64,000 nucleotides of DNA from Neptuniibacter caesariensis (GTDB taxonomy: Bacteria; Pseudomonadota; Gammaproteobacteria; Pseudomonadales; Balneatricaceae), in assembly GCF_000153345.1 (NCBI RefSeq), contig NZ_CH724127.1, positions 473,528-537,527 on the forward strand. Direction: 5' to 3'. The position numbers and the translations under genes are program-made. Below the pieces are notes generated by a model that did not search any database, was not told where the DNA came from, and saw only the letters and a program-made list of their open reading frames with translations. Positions 44,613 to 53,793 of the stretch are shown piece by piece (position 1 is the stretch's first letter; every line of letters begins with the position of its first letter).

Positions 44613-45109
44613 TTTATTACCTACAGCACTTCTTATTGTTATGCGTTCTTTTACTCGATATAGAAGCACTCCTTGCTATGCCTGATCTGAACTCAGAATT
44701 CGGCCTATCGATCTATTCAGTGTAATCAAAGAGAACATAGATACAATTCTAAAAAATATTTGATTACATAAGTTTTTCTTATGTTTCTCCTCTTGAGGTC
44801 ACGTAATGTGTTCAGTGATTTTTATGGTTGAGCTATTAATAATGTGGAGTTAAGAAATTTTGCATCTGAAACACAGAAAAATGTGTGCGGCCAACAATAT
44901 AAGAAATTCTGATGAGTTATTAAAAAAATACGATTTGTTATTATGTTTTTTGCAACAAATAATGTCTTTAACAACGGGGCCGGTGTCGGTCTCTTATTGA
45001 AGATGCCAGTGCATCCTATTGATGTTCTCTGGATCTGTTCGTTTTTGTTGCTTAGCCAGCTTATAGGGTTTTAGCAGCATGTAAGTGCTTTACATCGGAG
45101 ATCTATCTC
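44613..45109. other. Divergent control region between tctB and the RidA operon
   Basis: About 500 bp, strongly AT-rich, no gene. It must hold promoters for both directions. A small hairpin (ACATAAG/CTTATGT around 44764-44780) lies in the middle and could be part of an operator. No well-spaced promoter stands out enough to mark. Confidence 0.4.
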
Positions 45110-45460
45110 ATGTTGCAACGTCAACACTCTAATCAGCGAATGAGCCAGTTGGTCACTTTCGGAAACCTTGTCTGGACGGCCGGTCAGGTTGCTCAAGACC
45201 CTTCACAGGATATGGCAGGTCAAACCCAGCAAATTCTAAATCAGATCGATAAGTTACTAGCGGATGCGGGTACCGAAAAGCGCCATCTGATCAGTGCAAA
45301 TATCTGGGTGTCAGACATTGCTCAGTTTGCCCAGATGAATGAGATATGGGATGCCTGGGTCGACAGTGAAAATGCACCGGTCAGGGCCTGTGTTGAATCC
45401 CGTTTGGCAAGGCCTGAGTTACTCGTAGAAATTCAGGTCGTTGCAGCTAAACCTGCTTAA
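45110..45460 (+). CDS. RidA family deaminase
   Basis: A 116-residue RidA/YjgF-type protein. Visible features are the GNLVWTAGQVAQDP segment and VESRLARPELLVEIQVVAA, with the conserved Arg that binds the substrate carboxylate. RidA enzymes hydrolyse reactive enamine/imine intermediates released by amino-acid-degrading enzymes. It opens an operon with an amino-acid oxidase 25 bp downstream, whose imine product it would clear. GGAG precedes the start. Confidence 0.9.
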   Translation: MLQRQHSNQRMSQLVTFGNLVWTAGQVAQDPSQDMAGQTQQILNQIDKLLADAGTEKRHLISANIWVSDIAQFAQMNEIWDAWVDSENAPVRACVESRLARPELLVEIQVVAAKPA

Positions 45461-45485
45461 GTATTTCACCGTTTGGACAACTAAG

Positions 45486-46727
45486 ATGCAAACAAAGACA
45501 GTTGCTATCATCGGGTCCGGTGTTGTTGGTCTTTCAACCGCCATTAGCTTGCTGGAAGCGGGTTATAAAGTGACCCTGATTGATAAAGAGAAGCCCGGTC
45601 AGGGGGCGTCATTTGGTAATGCTGGGCTATTTGCAGATTATGCCTGCCTGCCATTTACCAAGTTTGCACTGTTGAAAAAGATGCCGGGTATGTTGCTGGA
45701 CAGCTCCAGCCCGTTATCTATGCAGACCAGCTACCTGCCAAATCTGGTCCCTTATGGGCTCGGATTTGTTAAGTCATGCACCCGCGAAAAATATGAGCAG
45801 GGCAAACAGGCATTAACATCGCTACAAAAAATCGCCTATGAGTCGACCGATAAACTCCTGCGGTTAAGTGACTCTCAAAATCTGGTGAAGGCGAATGGTT
45901 GTCTGGCCTTAATCGCATCCGAACAAGATCTTAGTGATGCTAAACAAGGTGATATGTTAGAGCGCCAGCAATCAGGCGTTCGTTTGGATTTCCTGAGCGC
46001 TCATGATGTATCTGATCTGGAGCCAGATCTGGCACGATTTTATGCCGGTGGGGTTTTCTATCCAGACACGCGGTTTACCGTGAGCCCTGTATCAATTAGC
46101 CAGAACTATGCACGCTATTTTTCTGAAAAGGGTGGTGTTCTTCTTCAAGACGTTGCGCAAGAGGTTATCCCAGACAGTCAGCGTGTAGCGATAACACTAT
46201 CAGATCAGACGCTTACTTTTGATCAGGTGGTGATATGTGCTGGTGTGGCTTCGAAAGCGTTGCTGAAACCTCTTGGTTTTAACTTTCCTCTGGTGAGTGA
46301 GCGAGGTTATCACTTAACACTCGATCTTGGAGAGAAGCAGATTAGCAGGCCTGTCGGTTGGTTGGATAAGGCTGTTTTTCTTACGCCGATGGCGGATGGT
46401 GTGCGCTTGGCTGGAACAGCTGAGTTTGCGCATGCTGATGCGCCCGCAGAGCTTAGTCGAACCAATACGATGTTGAAGCATGCCAGCACGATGCTGGGCA
46501 ACGAACCTGAAGTAGTTTCCAGTTGGGTGGGGAGCCGACCGTCTACTCCTGATTCTTTACCCGTCATCGGAACATTGAAAAATCATCCCCGGGTGAATCT
46601 GGCATTTGGTCATGGTCATCTGGGCCTGACCTTTGCAGCAGCAACAGGGCAGTTGATTAAAGAGATTATTAACAATGAGCAAACCTCTGTGGATATTACG
46701 CCGTTTGCTCCAGAGCGTTTTAGTTAA
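45486..46727 (+). CDS. FAD-dependent amino-acid oxidase/dehydrogenase (DadA-like)
   Basis: A 413-residue flavoprotein of the DAO family from ATG 45486. The FAD-binding fold is TVAIIGSGVVGLSTAISLLE with the acidic residue of LIDKE. GQGASFGNAGLF is the next DadA-like motif. The C-terminal FGHGHLGLTFAAATG closes the fold. It most likely oxidises a D-amino acid (or secondary amino acid) to the imino acid. The neighbours are RidA and a racemase, which fits conversion of an L- or D-amino acid followed by oxidation. Substrate unknown. Confidence 0.9.
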   Translation: MQTKTVAIIGSGVVGLSTAISLLEAGYKVTLIDKEKPGQGASFGNAGLFADYACLPFTKFALLKKMPGMLLDSSSPLSMQTSYLPNLVPYGLGFVKSCTREKYEQGKQALTSLQKIAYESTDKLLRLSDSQNLVKANGCLALIASEQDLSDAKQGDMLERQQSGVRLDFLSAHDVSDLEPDLARFYAGGVFYPDTRFTVSPVSISQNYARYFSEKGGVLLQDVAQEVIPDSQRVAITLSDQTLTFDQVVICAGVASKALLKPLGFNFPLVSERGYHLTLDLGEKQISRPVGWLDKAVFLTPMADGVRLAGTAEFAHADAPAELSRTNTMLKHASTMLGNEPEVVSSWVGSRPSTPDSLPVIGTLKNHPRVNLAFGHGHLGLTFAAATGQLIKEIINNEQTSVDITPFAPERFS

Positions 46728-46736
46728 GGTGATAGC

Positions 46737-47453
46737 GTGATTTTAAAAGGTGGTATTAACATTTGTGGCGTCACTGTTGGGGTGATCTCACTGGAGTCAT
46801 ATTTCCCGAAGCCTGAAGGACATATTAAACATCCTGCCAGCTTCGATTTTCCTGTGATTTATAAAACTGTTCAAGGCGCCACGATTGAGCGCTTGATTCG
46901 CGATCGGGATCCTGCGTTATTGGCGCCTTTTATCGAGGCCGCTAAAGAGCTGGAGCGAGAGGGAGTCAAGGCGATTACCGGTAGTTGCGGGTTCCTGGCT
47001 CTGCATCAGAAGGCGATTGCTGAAGCCGTCGATATCCCGGTCTTTATGTCGAGCCTTATTCAGGTGCCGCTGGTTTCTCGAATGATTAAGCCGAGCCAAA
47101 AGGTTGGGGTTGTTGTCGCTAACTCTGAAGCGTTAACGGATGCTCACCTTTCTGGTGTGGGTATTCAGGATGAGCCTATGGTTATTGCCGGTATGCAGGA
47201 TCAACCGCAATTTGCCGAAGTGATTTTGCGCGGCGACTCTAATGATCTTGATATGGATAAGTTTGAAACGGAACTGACCACGGTTGTCGAGAAGATGCTG
47301 GACGAAAACCCGGAGGTTGGTGCGATCGTTCTTGAGTGTACTGATCTCTCTCATTTTGCGCCGGCACTTCACCGGAAGTTCGGCCTACCCGTATTTGATC
47401 TTTCCAGCCTGACACGGATGGTTGCTTCCGCAGCGGACCGACAAATCTCGTAA
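46737..47453 (+). CDS. Aspartate/glutamate/hydantoin racemase family protein
   Basis: A 238-residue protein starting with GTG 46737, preceded by AAGGTGAT. Two cysteine motifs, ITGSCGFLALHQ and VLECTDLSHF, are placed as the catalytic pair of the Asp/Glu racemase superfamily. It would interconvert D and L forms so that the upstream oxidase can act. A strong terminator follows at 47484, closing this operon. Exact substrate unknown. Confidence 0.87.
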   Translation: MILKGGINICGVTVGVISLESYFPKPEGHIKHPASFDFPVIYKTVQGATIERLIRDRDPALLAPFIEAAKELEREGVKAITGSCGFLALHQKAIAEAVDIPVFMSSLIQVPLVSRMIKPSQKVGVVVANSEALTDAHLSGVGIQDEPMVIAGMQDQPQFAEVILRGDSNDLDMDKFETELTTVVEKMLDENPEVGAIVLECTDLSHFAPALHRKFGLPVFDLSSLTRMVASAADRQIS

Positions 47454-47483
47454 AGTTCCGATCGCTTTTGGAAGTTTTTTCCA

Positions 47484-47527
47484 GCGGATACTCCCCATGG
47501 TGCCATTTAGGGGGTATCTGCTTTTTT
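47484..47527 (+). terminator. Terminator after the racemase gene
   Basis: Stem arms GCGGATACTCCCC and GGGGGTATCTGC (with G-T pairs), followed by six T's and more T-rich sequence. Separates the racemase operon from rarD. Confidence 0.88.
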
Positions 47528-47559
47528 GTTTTTTAAGCCATTGAAAGTGAGCATTTGTT

Positions 47560-48471
47560 ATGGAGAAGTTACAACGCCATATAGGGCTTTTATTAACCAC
47601 CTCAGCTTTTGTGGTTTGGGGGTTACTACCGCTTTTTTATCAACACCTGAAAGGGGTGGAGGCGGTGGAGATTTTTGCTTTTAGGGTACTGTGGTCGATC
47701 CCTATGATGGCGCTGCTGCTGTATATCACGGTGACGCCGGTTCGGGTATTTAAGCTGCTGCTGGATCTGCGCTCTTGTGTTTGGTTAATACTCTCAACGG
47801 CTTGCATTTCAACTAGCTGGTATCTCAATACCTGGGGCGTGACCCATGGGCAGGTACTGATGGTCAGCCTGGCATTTTTTCTGACGCCCTTAGTCAGTAT
47901 CCTGGTTGGGGTGTTTTTTCTTAAAGAGAGATTGAATGGCTTTCAAATACTGGCGCTGATTTTTTGCCTGAGTGGTTTTGTCTATGCCTGTTTTAACCTT
48001 GAGTCTTTTCCCTGGTTGACGATTGGTATTGCGCTGGCATTTGGTGGCTATGGGCTCATAAAAAAGCAGGTACAGATTGATACGTTGAATGCATTGAGTG
48101 CGGAGGTGTTGATCATGGTGCCTTTTGCCCTGATTTATCTGGTTTTCGCAGCGGATCATATGAGCTTCAAGCCTGAAGATCTTCGCACCCAGCAATTGCT
48201 GATGTTAACTGCGCCTTTAACGCTTCTACCGCTCGGCCTGTTTTCCCTTGGTGTGAAAAGGATGAAGAATATCTCCAGTGTGGCAATTTTGCAGTACCTG
48301 GAGCCAACTCTGTATTTTCTGCTGGCCGTATTTGTCTTCATGGAGGCTATCGACAGCAATCGCTTAGTCACATTTGTACTGGTTTGGATTGGTTTTTTGC
48401 TGTTTTCCATCAATGGCTTACGTGCATCAGGTGTGCATAAGGCGATCAAGAAGAAACTGGCATCATCATAG
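47560..48471 (+). CDS. rarD: RarD family transporter (EamA/DMT)
   Basis: A 303-residue protein with about ten membrane helices. The start FVVWGLLPLFYQHLKGVEAV and GVTHGQVLMVSLAFFLTPLV follow RarD closely. RarD proteins belong to the EamA drug/metabolite group; the substrate is unknown. It precedes tpa by 83 bp in the same direction, so it may share transcription or regulation with the taurine genes, although no functional link is visible. Confidence 0.88.
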   Translation: MEKLQRHIGLLLTTSAFVVWGLLPLFYQHLKGVEAVEIFAFRVLWSIPMMALLLYITVTPVRVFKLLLDLRSCVWLILSTACISTSWYLNTWGVTHGQVLMVSLAFFLTPLVSILVGVFFLKERLNGFQILALIFCLSGFVYACFNLESFPWLTIGIALAFGGYGLIKKQVQIDTLNALSAEVLIMVPFALIYLVFAADHMSFKPEDLRTQQLLMLTAPLTLLPLGLFSLGVKRMKNISSVAILQYLEPTLYFLLAVFVFMEAIDSNRLVTFVLVWIGFLLFSINGLRASGVHKAIKKKLASS

Positions 48472-48479
48472 TTTTACAA

Positions 48480-48489
48480 CTGGCTCTAA
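48480..48489 (+). promoter_or_regulatory. Possible TauR half-site upstream of tpa
   Basis: CTGGCTCTAA matches the TauR repeat CTGGACYTAA known from Rhodobacter at 8 of 10 positions, about 65 bp before tpa. A single half-site, so weak. See the related matches before safE. Confidence 0.3.
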
Positions 48490-48554
48490 CGGCTTTTCAC
48501 TCAGCTCAGTAACTTATCAGTTATGAAATGAACTGAATAATTGAGGGAAATAGC

Positions 48555-49946
48555 ATGACATTCCAGGCCAATGAATTTGATGCAAAAGAGGTGGTAAATA
48601 ATGATCGCGACTACGTCTGGCATCATCTCGCCCAACATGAAAACTTTAAAACCAATGATCCGATGGTCATTGTTAAAGGTGAGGGCATGCGTGTCTGGGA
48701 TGCCAAAGGTAATGAGTATCTGGATGCTGTATCCGGTGCGGTATGGACGGTCAATGTAGGTTACGGTCGGACTGAAATTGCCGAAGCGGTTAAGGATCAG
48801 TTGGTCACGATGAACTACTTTGCTCAGACTGCGGGGAATGTACCTGCGGCTGAGTATGCGGAAAAGCTGCTGGAAAAAATGCCGTGTATGAGTCGTGTTT
48901 ATTACTCAAATTCAGGTTCAGAAGCGAACGAAAAGGCGTTCAAAATGGTTCGCCAGATTGCGGAGCTGAAGTACGGCGGTAAAAAAAGCAAGATTCTATA
49001 TCGTGAGCGTGACTACCACGGTACGACTATTACCTGCCTCAGTGCGACAGGGCAGTTCGAACGCCGCAATCAATACGGGCCTTTTACCCCGGGGTTTGTC
49101 GAAGTTCCTCATTGCTGTGAGTATCGTGCTCAGGAAGGTGCCGATCTGGAAAATTACGGCGTTTGGGCGGCTAATCAGATTGAAAAGGTGATCCTCGAAG
49201 AGGGGGCGGATACTGTCGGTGCGATCTGTCTGGAACCCATCACCGCCGGTGGTGGAGTGATTGAGCCCCCGCAGGGTTACTGGGAGCGAGTTCAGGAAAT
49301 CTGTCAGCAGTATGATGTATTGCTCCACATCGATGAAGTGGTCTGTGGTCTTGGCCGGACCGGTAAATGGTTTGGTTACCAGCATTACGGTATTCAGCCT
49401 GACATTGTGACGATGGCAAAAGGGGTGGCATCTGGGTACGCGGCTATCTCTTGCACGGTCACAACCGAAGCTGTGTTTGAGTTGCTGAATGATGCTGAAG
49501 CTGGGCGAATGGGGTATTTCCGGGATATTTCCACCTTTGGTGGTTGCACAGCGGGGCCAGCGGCTGCTTTGGCGAATATGGCAATCATTGAGCGCGAGAA
49601 CCTGCTCGACAATGTTAATGAACAGGGCGAGTATCTGCGCGGCCGCCTTAACCAGTTGATGGAAAAGCACAGCCTGATTGGTAGTGTACGTGGTAAAGGT
49701 CTCTTTGCCGGATTTGAACTCGTTAAAGACCGCCAAACCAAGGAGCCGGTTGATGAATCTGTCAGCCTGGCCATCGCCGCGCACTGTATGACAAATGGAG
49801 TGATTATTGGCCGTACCAATCGCTCATTTAAAACGTTGAATAACTGTATCTGCCTGAGCCCCGCCTTGATCGCGCGACGTGAAGACATTGACCGGATTGT
49901 TGATGCGCTTGATGATGCGTTAGAAAGCGTAACATCAGACAGTTAA
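48555..49946 (+). CDS. tpa: Taurine-pyruvate aminotransferase
   Basis: A 463-residue class III aminotransferase with GAGGGA before the start. The N-terminus YVWHHLAQHENFKTNDPMVI and AVWTVNVGYGR resemble Tpa and related omega-transaminases. PLP motifs are NSGSEANEKAFKM, LLHIDEVVCGLGRTG (the Asp contacting PLP) and TMAKGVASGY with the Schiff-base Lys near residue 288. It transfers the taurine amino group to pyruvate, giving sulfoacetaldehyde and alanine. TauR, SafD and SafE genes follow, which strongly supports the substrate. Confidence 0.88.
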   Translation: MTFQANEFDAKEVVNNDRDYVWHHLAQHENFKTNDPMVIVKGEGMRVWDAKGNEYLDAVSGAVWTVNVGYGRTEIAEAVKDQLVTMNYFAQTAGNVPAAEYAEKLLEKMPCMSRVYYSNSGSEANEKAFKMVRQIAELKYGGKKSKILYRERDYHGTTITCLSATGQFERRNQYGPFTPGFVEVPHCCEYRAQEGADLENYGVWAANQIEKVILEEGADTVGAICLEPITAGGGVIEPPQGYWERVQEICQQYDVLLHIDEVVCGLGRTGKWFGYQHYGIQPDIVTMAKGVASGYAAISCTVTTEAVFELLNDAEAGRMGYFRDISTFGGCTAGPAAALANMAIIERENLLDNVNEQGEYLRGRLNQLMEKHSLIGSVRGKGLFAGFELVKDRQTKEPVDESVSLAIAAHCMTNGVIIGRTNRSFKTLNNCICLSPALIARREDIDRIVDALDDALESVTSDS

Positions 49947-49999
49947 TAGCTTTCAGCTATGCCTAAAGCGCTCCCCAAAAGAGAGACGCTGCTAATATG

Positions 50000-50037
50000 A
50001 AAATCCGGTACTGGGGTCACCCGTCCGGATTTTTGTT
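50000..50037 (+). terminator. Terminator after tpa
   Basis: AAAATCCGG/CCGGATTTT outer stem with an inner GGGT/ACCC stem, followed by T-rich sequence. Confidence 0.82.
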
Positions 50038-50100
50038 TTGCCTGGGACGACTTCAGGTGTACATTGTCAGCATTCACAATCACCATTAAGAGGGCGGCTT

Positions 50101-51567
50101 GTGTTTCACTTGTTTCATCTTAATTCTGCTCTGGGGCGTAGTATTCAGCAGCAGCTTCGCGAACAAATTGCCACGGCTATTCTTAACGGAAATATTCCTC
50201 TTGATGAAGCATTGCCCTCCAGCCGAAAGCTAGCCAAACAGTTGGGTATAGGTCGCAACACGGTTGTTCTGGCGTACGAGCACCTGCTCGATGATGGGTA
50301 CCTTATCGCCCGTGAAAGAAAGGGGTACTTTGTTAACCCCGACATCCTTAAAGGTAGCGCAAACCCACCTGAGAGTTCTGTACGAGAAGAGGATGATCGG
50401 AACCCGATCAATTGGGATCGTCATTTCAAAATCCGCCCCAGTCAGCAACATAACATTGTTAAACCACAGGATTGGCAACGCTATAAATACCCGTTTATCT
50501 ATGGCCAGTTTGATGCGTCTTTATTCCCTACTGTGAACTGGCGTGAGTGCTGCCGTGATGCGGTGAGCACGACAGCAGTGAGTGATTGGGCAGCCGATCG
50601 TTTTGATGGTGATGATCCATTGTTGATCGAACAGATTCGTACGCGTCTGTTGCCCAGGCGTGGCGTCTGGGCATCTGCCGATGAAATTTTAGTCACAGTG
50701 GGTGCCCAGCAAGCGCTTTATCTGATCGCTAAGCTACTGCTTGATCAGGGTAGTACTATCGGTTTGGAAGAGCCCGGCTACGTGGATATTCGTAATATCG
50801 CTAAGATAAATCCCGCCCAGTTAAAGCCGATCCCAACCGATGCGTCTGGGTTAATTCCTGATGAGTCTTTACAAGGATGTGATCTGGTTTACACCACTCC
50901 GAGTCACCAGTGCCCAACGATGGTGACTATGCCTCTTGAGCGTCGTTATGAGTTGCTTAAACGAGCGGATGAAGAGGACTTTTTCATTATCGAAGATGAC
51001 TATGAATGTGAGACCAACTTCGATTTGAACCCCATCCCCGCGCTGAAGAGCCTCGATGAGCATAACCGGGTGATCTACGTCGGCAGTTTATCTAAAACGC
51101 TGGCCCCAGGCTTGCGGTTAGGGTATCTGGTGGCGCCAAAGGCGTTGATAAAAGAAGCCCGTGCCCTCCGGCGTTTAATGGTTCGCCATCCGGCAACTAA
51201 TAATCAGCGCTCTGTGGCGCTTTTTCTAGAGCGTGGTTATCACGATGCCCTGGTGATGAATATCACCCGAAACTATAAAACGCGCTGGAATGCGATGGAT
51301 GAAGCCCTTAATAACCACTTGCCTGAATCGCATACCGCGCCTGTTTTCGGTGGATCCTGTTTCTGGGTAGAGGGGCCTGAGTCTTTGGATGCTGAGCAAC
51401 TTAGTTTGCGCGCCCGTGAGGAGAGTATTCTCATTGAGCCTGGTCATATCCATTTTTTGCAGCAAGACGCTCCACGTAACTGTTTCCGGCTAGGGTATTC
51501 ATCCATTTCTACGGGTTTGATTGAGCCTGGTATTAAGAAGCTGGCAGAGCTGATCAATAAAGGGTGA
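50101..51567 (+). CDS. tauR: MocR-type regulator of taurine metabolism
   Basis: A 488-residue MocR regulator from GTG 50101 (AGAGG upstream). The N-terminal GntR winged helix is LGRSIQQQLREQIATAI with SSRKLAKQLGIGRNTVVLAYEHL. A class I aminotransferase-like domain follows with VGSLSKTLAPGLRLGY (PLP lysine). TauR of this type activates taurine genes in other proteobacteria. Its place between tpa and safD supports that role. It probably binds PLP and taurine or a derivative as effector. Confidence 0.88.
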   Translation: MFHLFHLNSALGRSIQQQLREQIATAILNGNIPLDEALPSSRKLAKQLGIGRNTVVLAYEHLLDDGYLIARERKGYFVNPDILKGSANPPESSVREEDDRNPINWDRHFKIRPSQQHNIVKPQDWQRYKYPFIYGQFDASLFPTVNWRECCRDAVSTTAVSDWAADRFDGDDPLLIEQIRTRLLPRRGVWASADEILVTVGAQQALYLIAKLLLDQGSTIGLEEPGYVDIRNIAKINPAQLKPIPTDASGLIPDESLQGCDLVYTTPSHQCPTMVTMPLERRYELLKRADEEDFFIIEDDYECETNFDLNPIPALKSLDEHNRVIYVGSLSKTLAPGLRLGYLVAPKALIKEARALRRLMVRHPATNNQRSVALFLERGYHDALVMNITRNYKTRWNAMDEALNNHLPESHTAPVFGGSCFWVEGPESLDAEQLSLRAREESILIEPGHIHFLQQDAPRNCFRLGYSSISTGLIEPGIKKLAELINKG

Positions 51568-51664
51568 GTTGAATGCATTTCTCTAGTGCATAAATCCACT
51601 GAAGGTAGAGATATTGTTGAGAAGTGGCAGGCCTGAACTCATAGGCCCGCCAATAGAAGCTGGC

Positions 51665-53035
51665 TTAGATGACCAGCGTTTTGGTATAGCTCATTTCGCG
51701 GATAGCGTATTTGATGCCCTCACGGCCGATACCGCTCTCTTTTACCCCTCCAAATGGGAAGTGCTCTGTTCTGAACCCTGGGCCATCGTTTGCCGCCAGT
51801 GTCCCGACATCTAACTGCTCGTAAAGTTCTTTAATAGTGGCAAGGTTCTGGCTGAAAACGCCGGCTTGCAGACCGTAAGCGGTGTTATTGATAATCGGAA
51901 TAATCTCTTCAACAGACTCAAATTTATAGAGTGGCATTACAGGCCCAAAGGCTTCCTCGACCATGATTTCAGAGGTTGGGCTGACATTTTCCAGAATGGT
52001 TGGGTAAACAAATGCGCCTTCATACTGATTACCCAGCGCAACACTGGCCCCATCTTCAATTGCTTGCTCGATCAGGGTGCGGATCTGATCAGCGGCACCC
52101 TGATTAATAACCGGACCCACAAAGGTATCGTCTTTCATTGGATCGCCAACCACCAGTTTACTGCTTTTCTCGACCAGCAGATCACGGAAGGCTTCATACA
52201 CATTTGCGTGGATAAACAGGCGTTTCGCGGCGGTGCAGCGCTGCCCTGCAGTTGCAAAGCGGTGGTTGATTGCTGCGGTTGTCGCAGCTTCCAGATCGCC
52301 GTCATCCATTACGATCAGGGGATCATTTCCGCCTAATTCCAGAAGCAGTTTTTTGTAGCCTGCGGCTGCGCTGATCGCATTGGCCGCAGCGGTGCCGCCA
52401 GTAAAGTTGATCGCGTTAACATCCGGGTGGGCATTCAAACGATCCAGATCTGAAAACTCAGGCATGCAAAGCTGCAAGGTATTTTCCGGCATACCTGCTT
52501 CGTAGCAAAGTTTCACCAGCAACTGAGCAGAAGCGGTATTCTGAGGGCCCGGTTTAAACAGGATCGTGTTACCCGCTGCATAAGCAGGTCCAATTTTATG
52601 GATGGCGATATTGATCGGGAAATTAAAAGGGGTGATGCATAGAATCGTGCCCAGTGGTTTCCAGCAAACTACCCCGATTTTTCCGCCAGCAGGTGCGTAG
52701 GCATCAGAATCCAGGCTCTCCCCCTGAATCTGTCGTGCTTCCTCTGCGCTGGCAATCGCAGCATTATAAGCGCGCATCATCTCAACTCGGGAATCCAATA
52801 TCGTTTTACCGGTTTCCTGTGTGATCAGTGTCGCCATTTCTTCGCTATGCTCTTTGAGAAGCGCCGCCAATTTATTCAGCACCCCAGCCCTTTGAAAAGC
52901 AGCAGTCTTACGCTGGCTGAGCTGGCCCTCTTTTAACATTGCCAACTGGTTTTCCAGGGTGGCCCAAGGTGTGTACTCGTATTCACCGAGAGGGCTGTTA
53001 TCAAAAGGATTTACTAGGGAATATGTGTTGCTCAT
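51665..53035 (-). CDS. safD: Sulfoacetaldehyde dehydrogenase (NAD-dependent, SafD-like)
   Basis: A 456-residue aldehyde dehydrogenase. Catalytic motifs are LLELGGNDPLIV (general base Glu) and FATAGQRCTAAKR (nucleophile Cys). VVCWKPLGTILCITPFNFPI forms the nucleotide-binding part. It would oxidise sulfoacetaldehyde, the product of Tpa, to sulfoacetate, as described for Neptuniibacter caesariensis. The next gene upstream encodes a TauE/SafE exporter, and the two overlap by 4 bp (ATGA). The enzyme class is certain, the substrate an inference from context. Confidence 0.85.
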   Translation of the reverse strand: MSNTYSLVNPFDNSPLGEYEYTPWATLENQLAMLKEGQLSQRKTAAFQRAGVLNKLAALLKEHSEEMATLITQETGKTILDSRVEMMRAYNAAIASAEEARQIQGESLDSDAYAPAGGKIGVVCWKPLGTILCITPFNFPINIAIHKIGPAYAAGNTILFKPGPQNTASAQLLVKLCYEAGMPENTLQLCMPEFSDLDRLNAHPDVNAINFTGGTAAANAISAAAGYKKLLLELGGNDPLIVMDDGDLEAATTAAINHRFATAGQRCTAAKRLFIHANVYEAFRDLLVEKSSKLVVGDPMKDDTFVGPVINQGAADQIRTLIEQAIEDGASVALGNQYEGAFVYPTILENVSPTSEIMVEEAFGPVMPLYKFESVEEIIPIINNTAYGLQAGVFSQNLATIKELYEQLDVGTLAANDGPGFRTEHFPFGGVKESGIGREGIKYAIREMSYTKTLVI

Positions 53036-53793
53036 AGCAGGGCTCCAAACGTGGGTAATAACTCATAGCCAATACGGCCTGCCGCAATAAAGAGTGCGAC
53101 TTTCATCAGGGTGAAAAACAGGCTGGTTTTGACATGGCCTAAAATCACAACACCTACTTTTGCTCCGACGACAGCGGCCAGGCTCAGTGTTGCGATCAGG
53201 AAAAAGTTGTCGATAAACGAGAATCCAAGAAACAGATAAGCAGGGATCTTGGTGATATGGGCGAACATCTGCATTAAGGATTTATTGCAGACAATCTCCT
53301 CTTTGCTCAGATCGTCGCGGAAAAAGAATACGGCCAGTAGGGGATCGATCGCACCTGCGATAATTCCCATGCTACCGGTGGCTATACCTACCCAAAAAAA
53401 TTTGCCATCTTTTATGCGAATCTGAGGCATTTTTTTAGGCTTGAACAGGGTGTAGAGAATCAATAACAGCAGGAGTAACAGGGGAAAGAATTCACCGACA
53501 TAGTTAACAATGAAAAGTGTTGTTAAGGCCGCACCAATCGCCGCACCGATGGCAAAAGGCAGGCACATTTTCCAGCGGATAGAATGACGTAGAAACCAGC
53601 TTCTAGCGGCGTTGTTAAATACTTGAACGGTACCGTGAACAGCAACGAGTGGGCGCAATGGCATAAAGACATTCATGGCGGCAAACATAAGAACACCGCC
53701 AGCCATACCGGTGATTGAGGTAATCATTGATGCCGAAGCTACAGCCAGTGATAGCAGCGCAAGCTGTAGATGAGTCAGTTCAATGATTTCCAT
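53032..53793 (-). CDS. safE: TauE/SafE family exporter, probably for sulfoacetate
   Basis: A 253-residue protein with about eight membrane helices of the TauE/SafE (PF01925) family. The N-terminal half has SMITSITGMAGGVLMFAAMN, and GIIAGAIDPLLAVFFF is the matching repeat in the second half. It is coupled to safD by a 4-bp overlap. Sulfoacetate cannot be used further when only taurine nitrogen is assimilated, so export is expected. AGGGGA lies before the start. Confidence 0.87.
   Translation of the reverse strand: MEIIELTHLQLALLSLAVASASMITSITGMAGGVLMFAAMNVFMPLRPLVAVHGTVQVFNNAARSWFLRHSIRWKMCLPFAIGAAIGAALTTLFIVNYVGEFFPLLLLLLLILYTLFKPKKMPQIRIKDGKFFWVGIATGSMGIIAGAIDPLLAVFFFRDDLSKEEIVCNKSLMQMFAHITKIPAYLFLGFSFIDNFFLIATLSLAAVVGAKVGVVILGHVKTSLFFTLMKVALFIAAGRIGYELLPTFGALL

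Noticed and set aside
48996-49888. Minus-strand frames of 262 and 164 codons within tpa
   Set aside because: They are shadows of the aminotransferase frame and lack ribosome binding sites.
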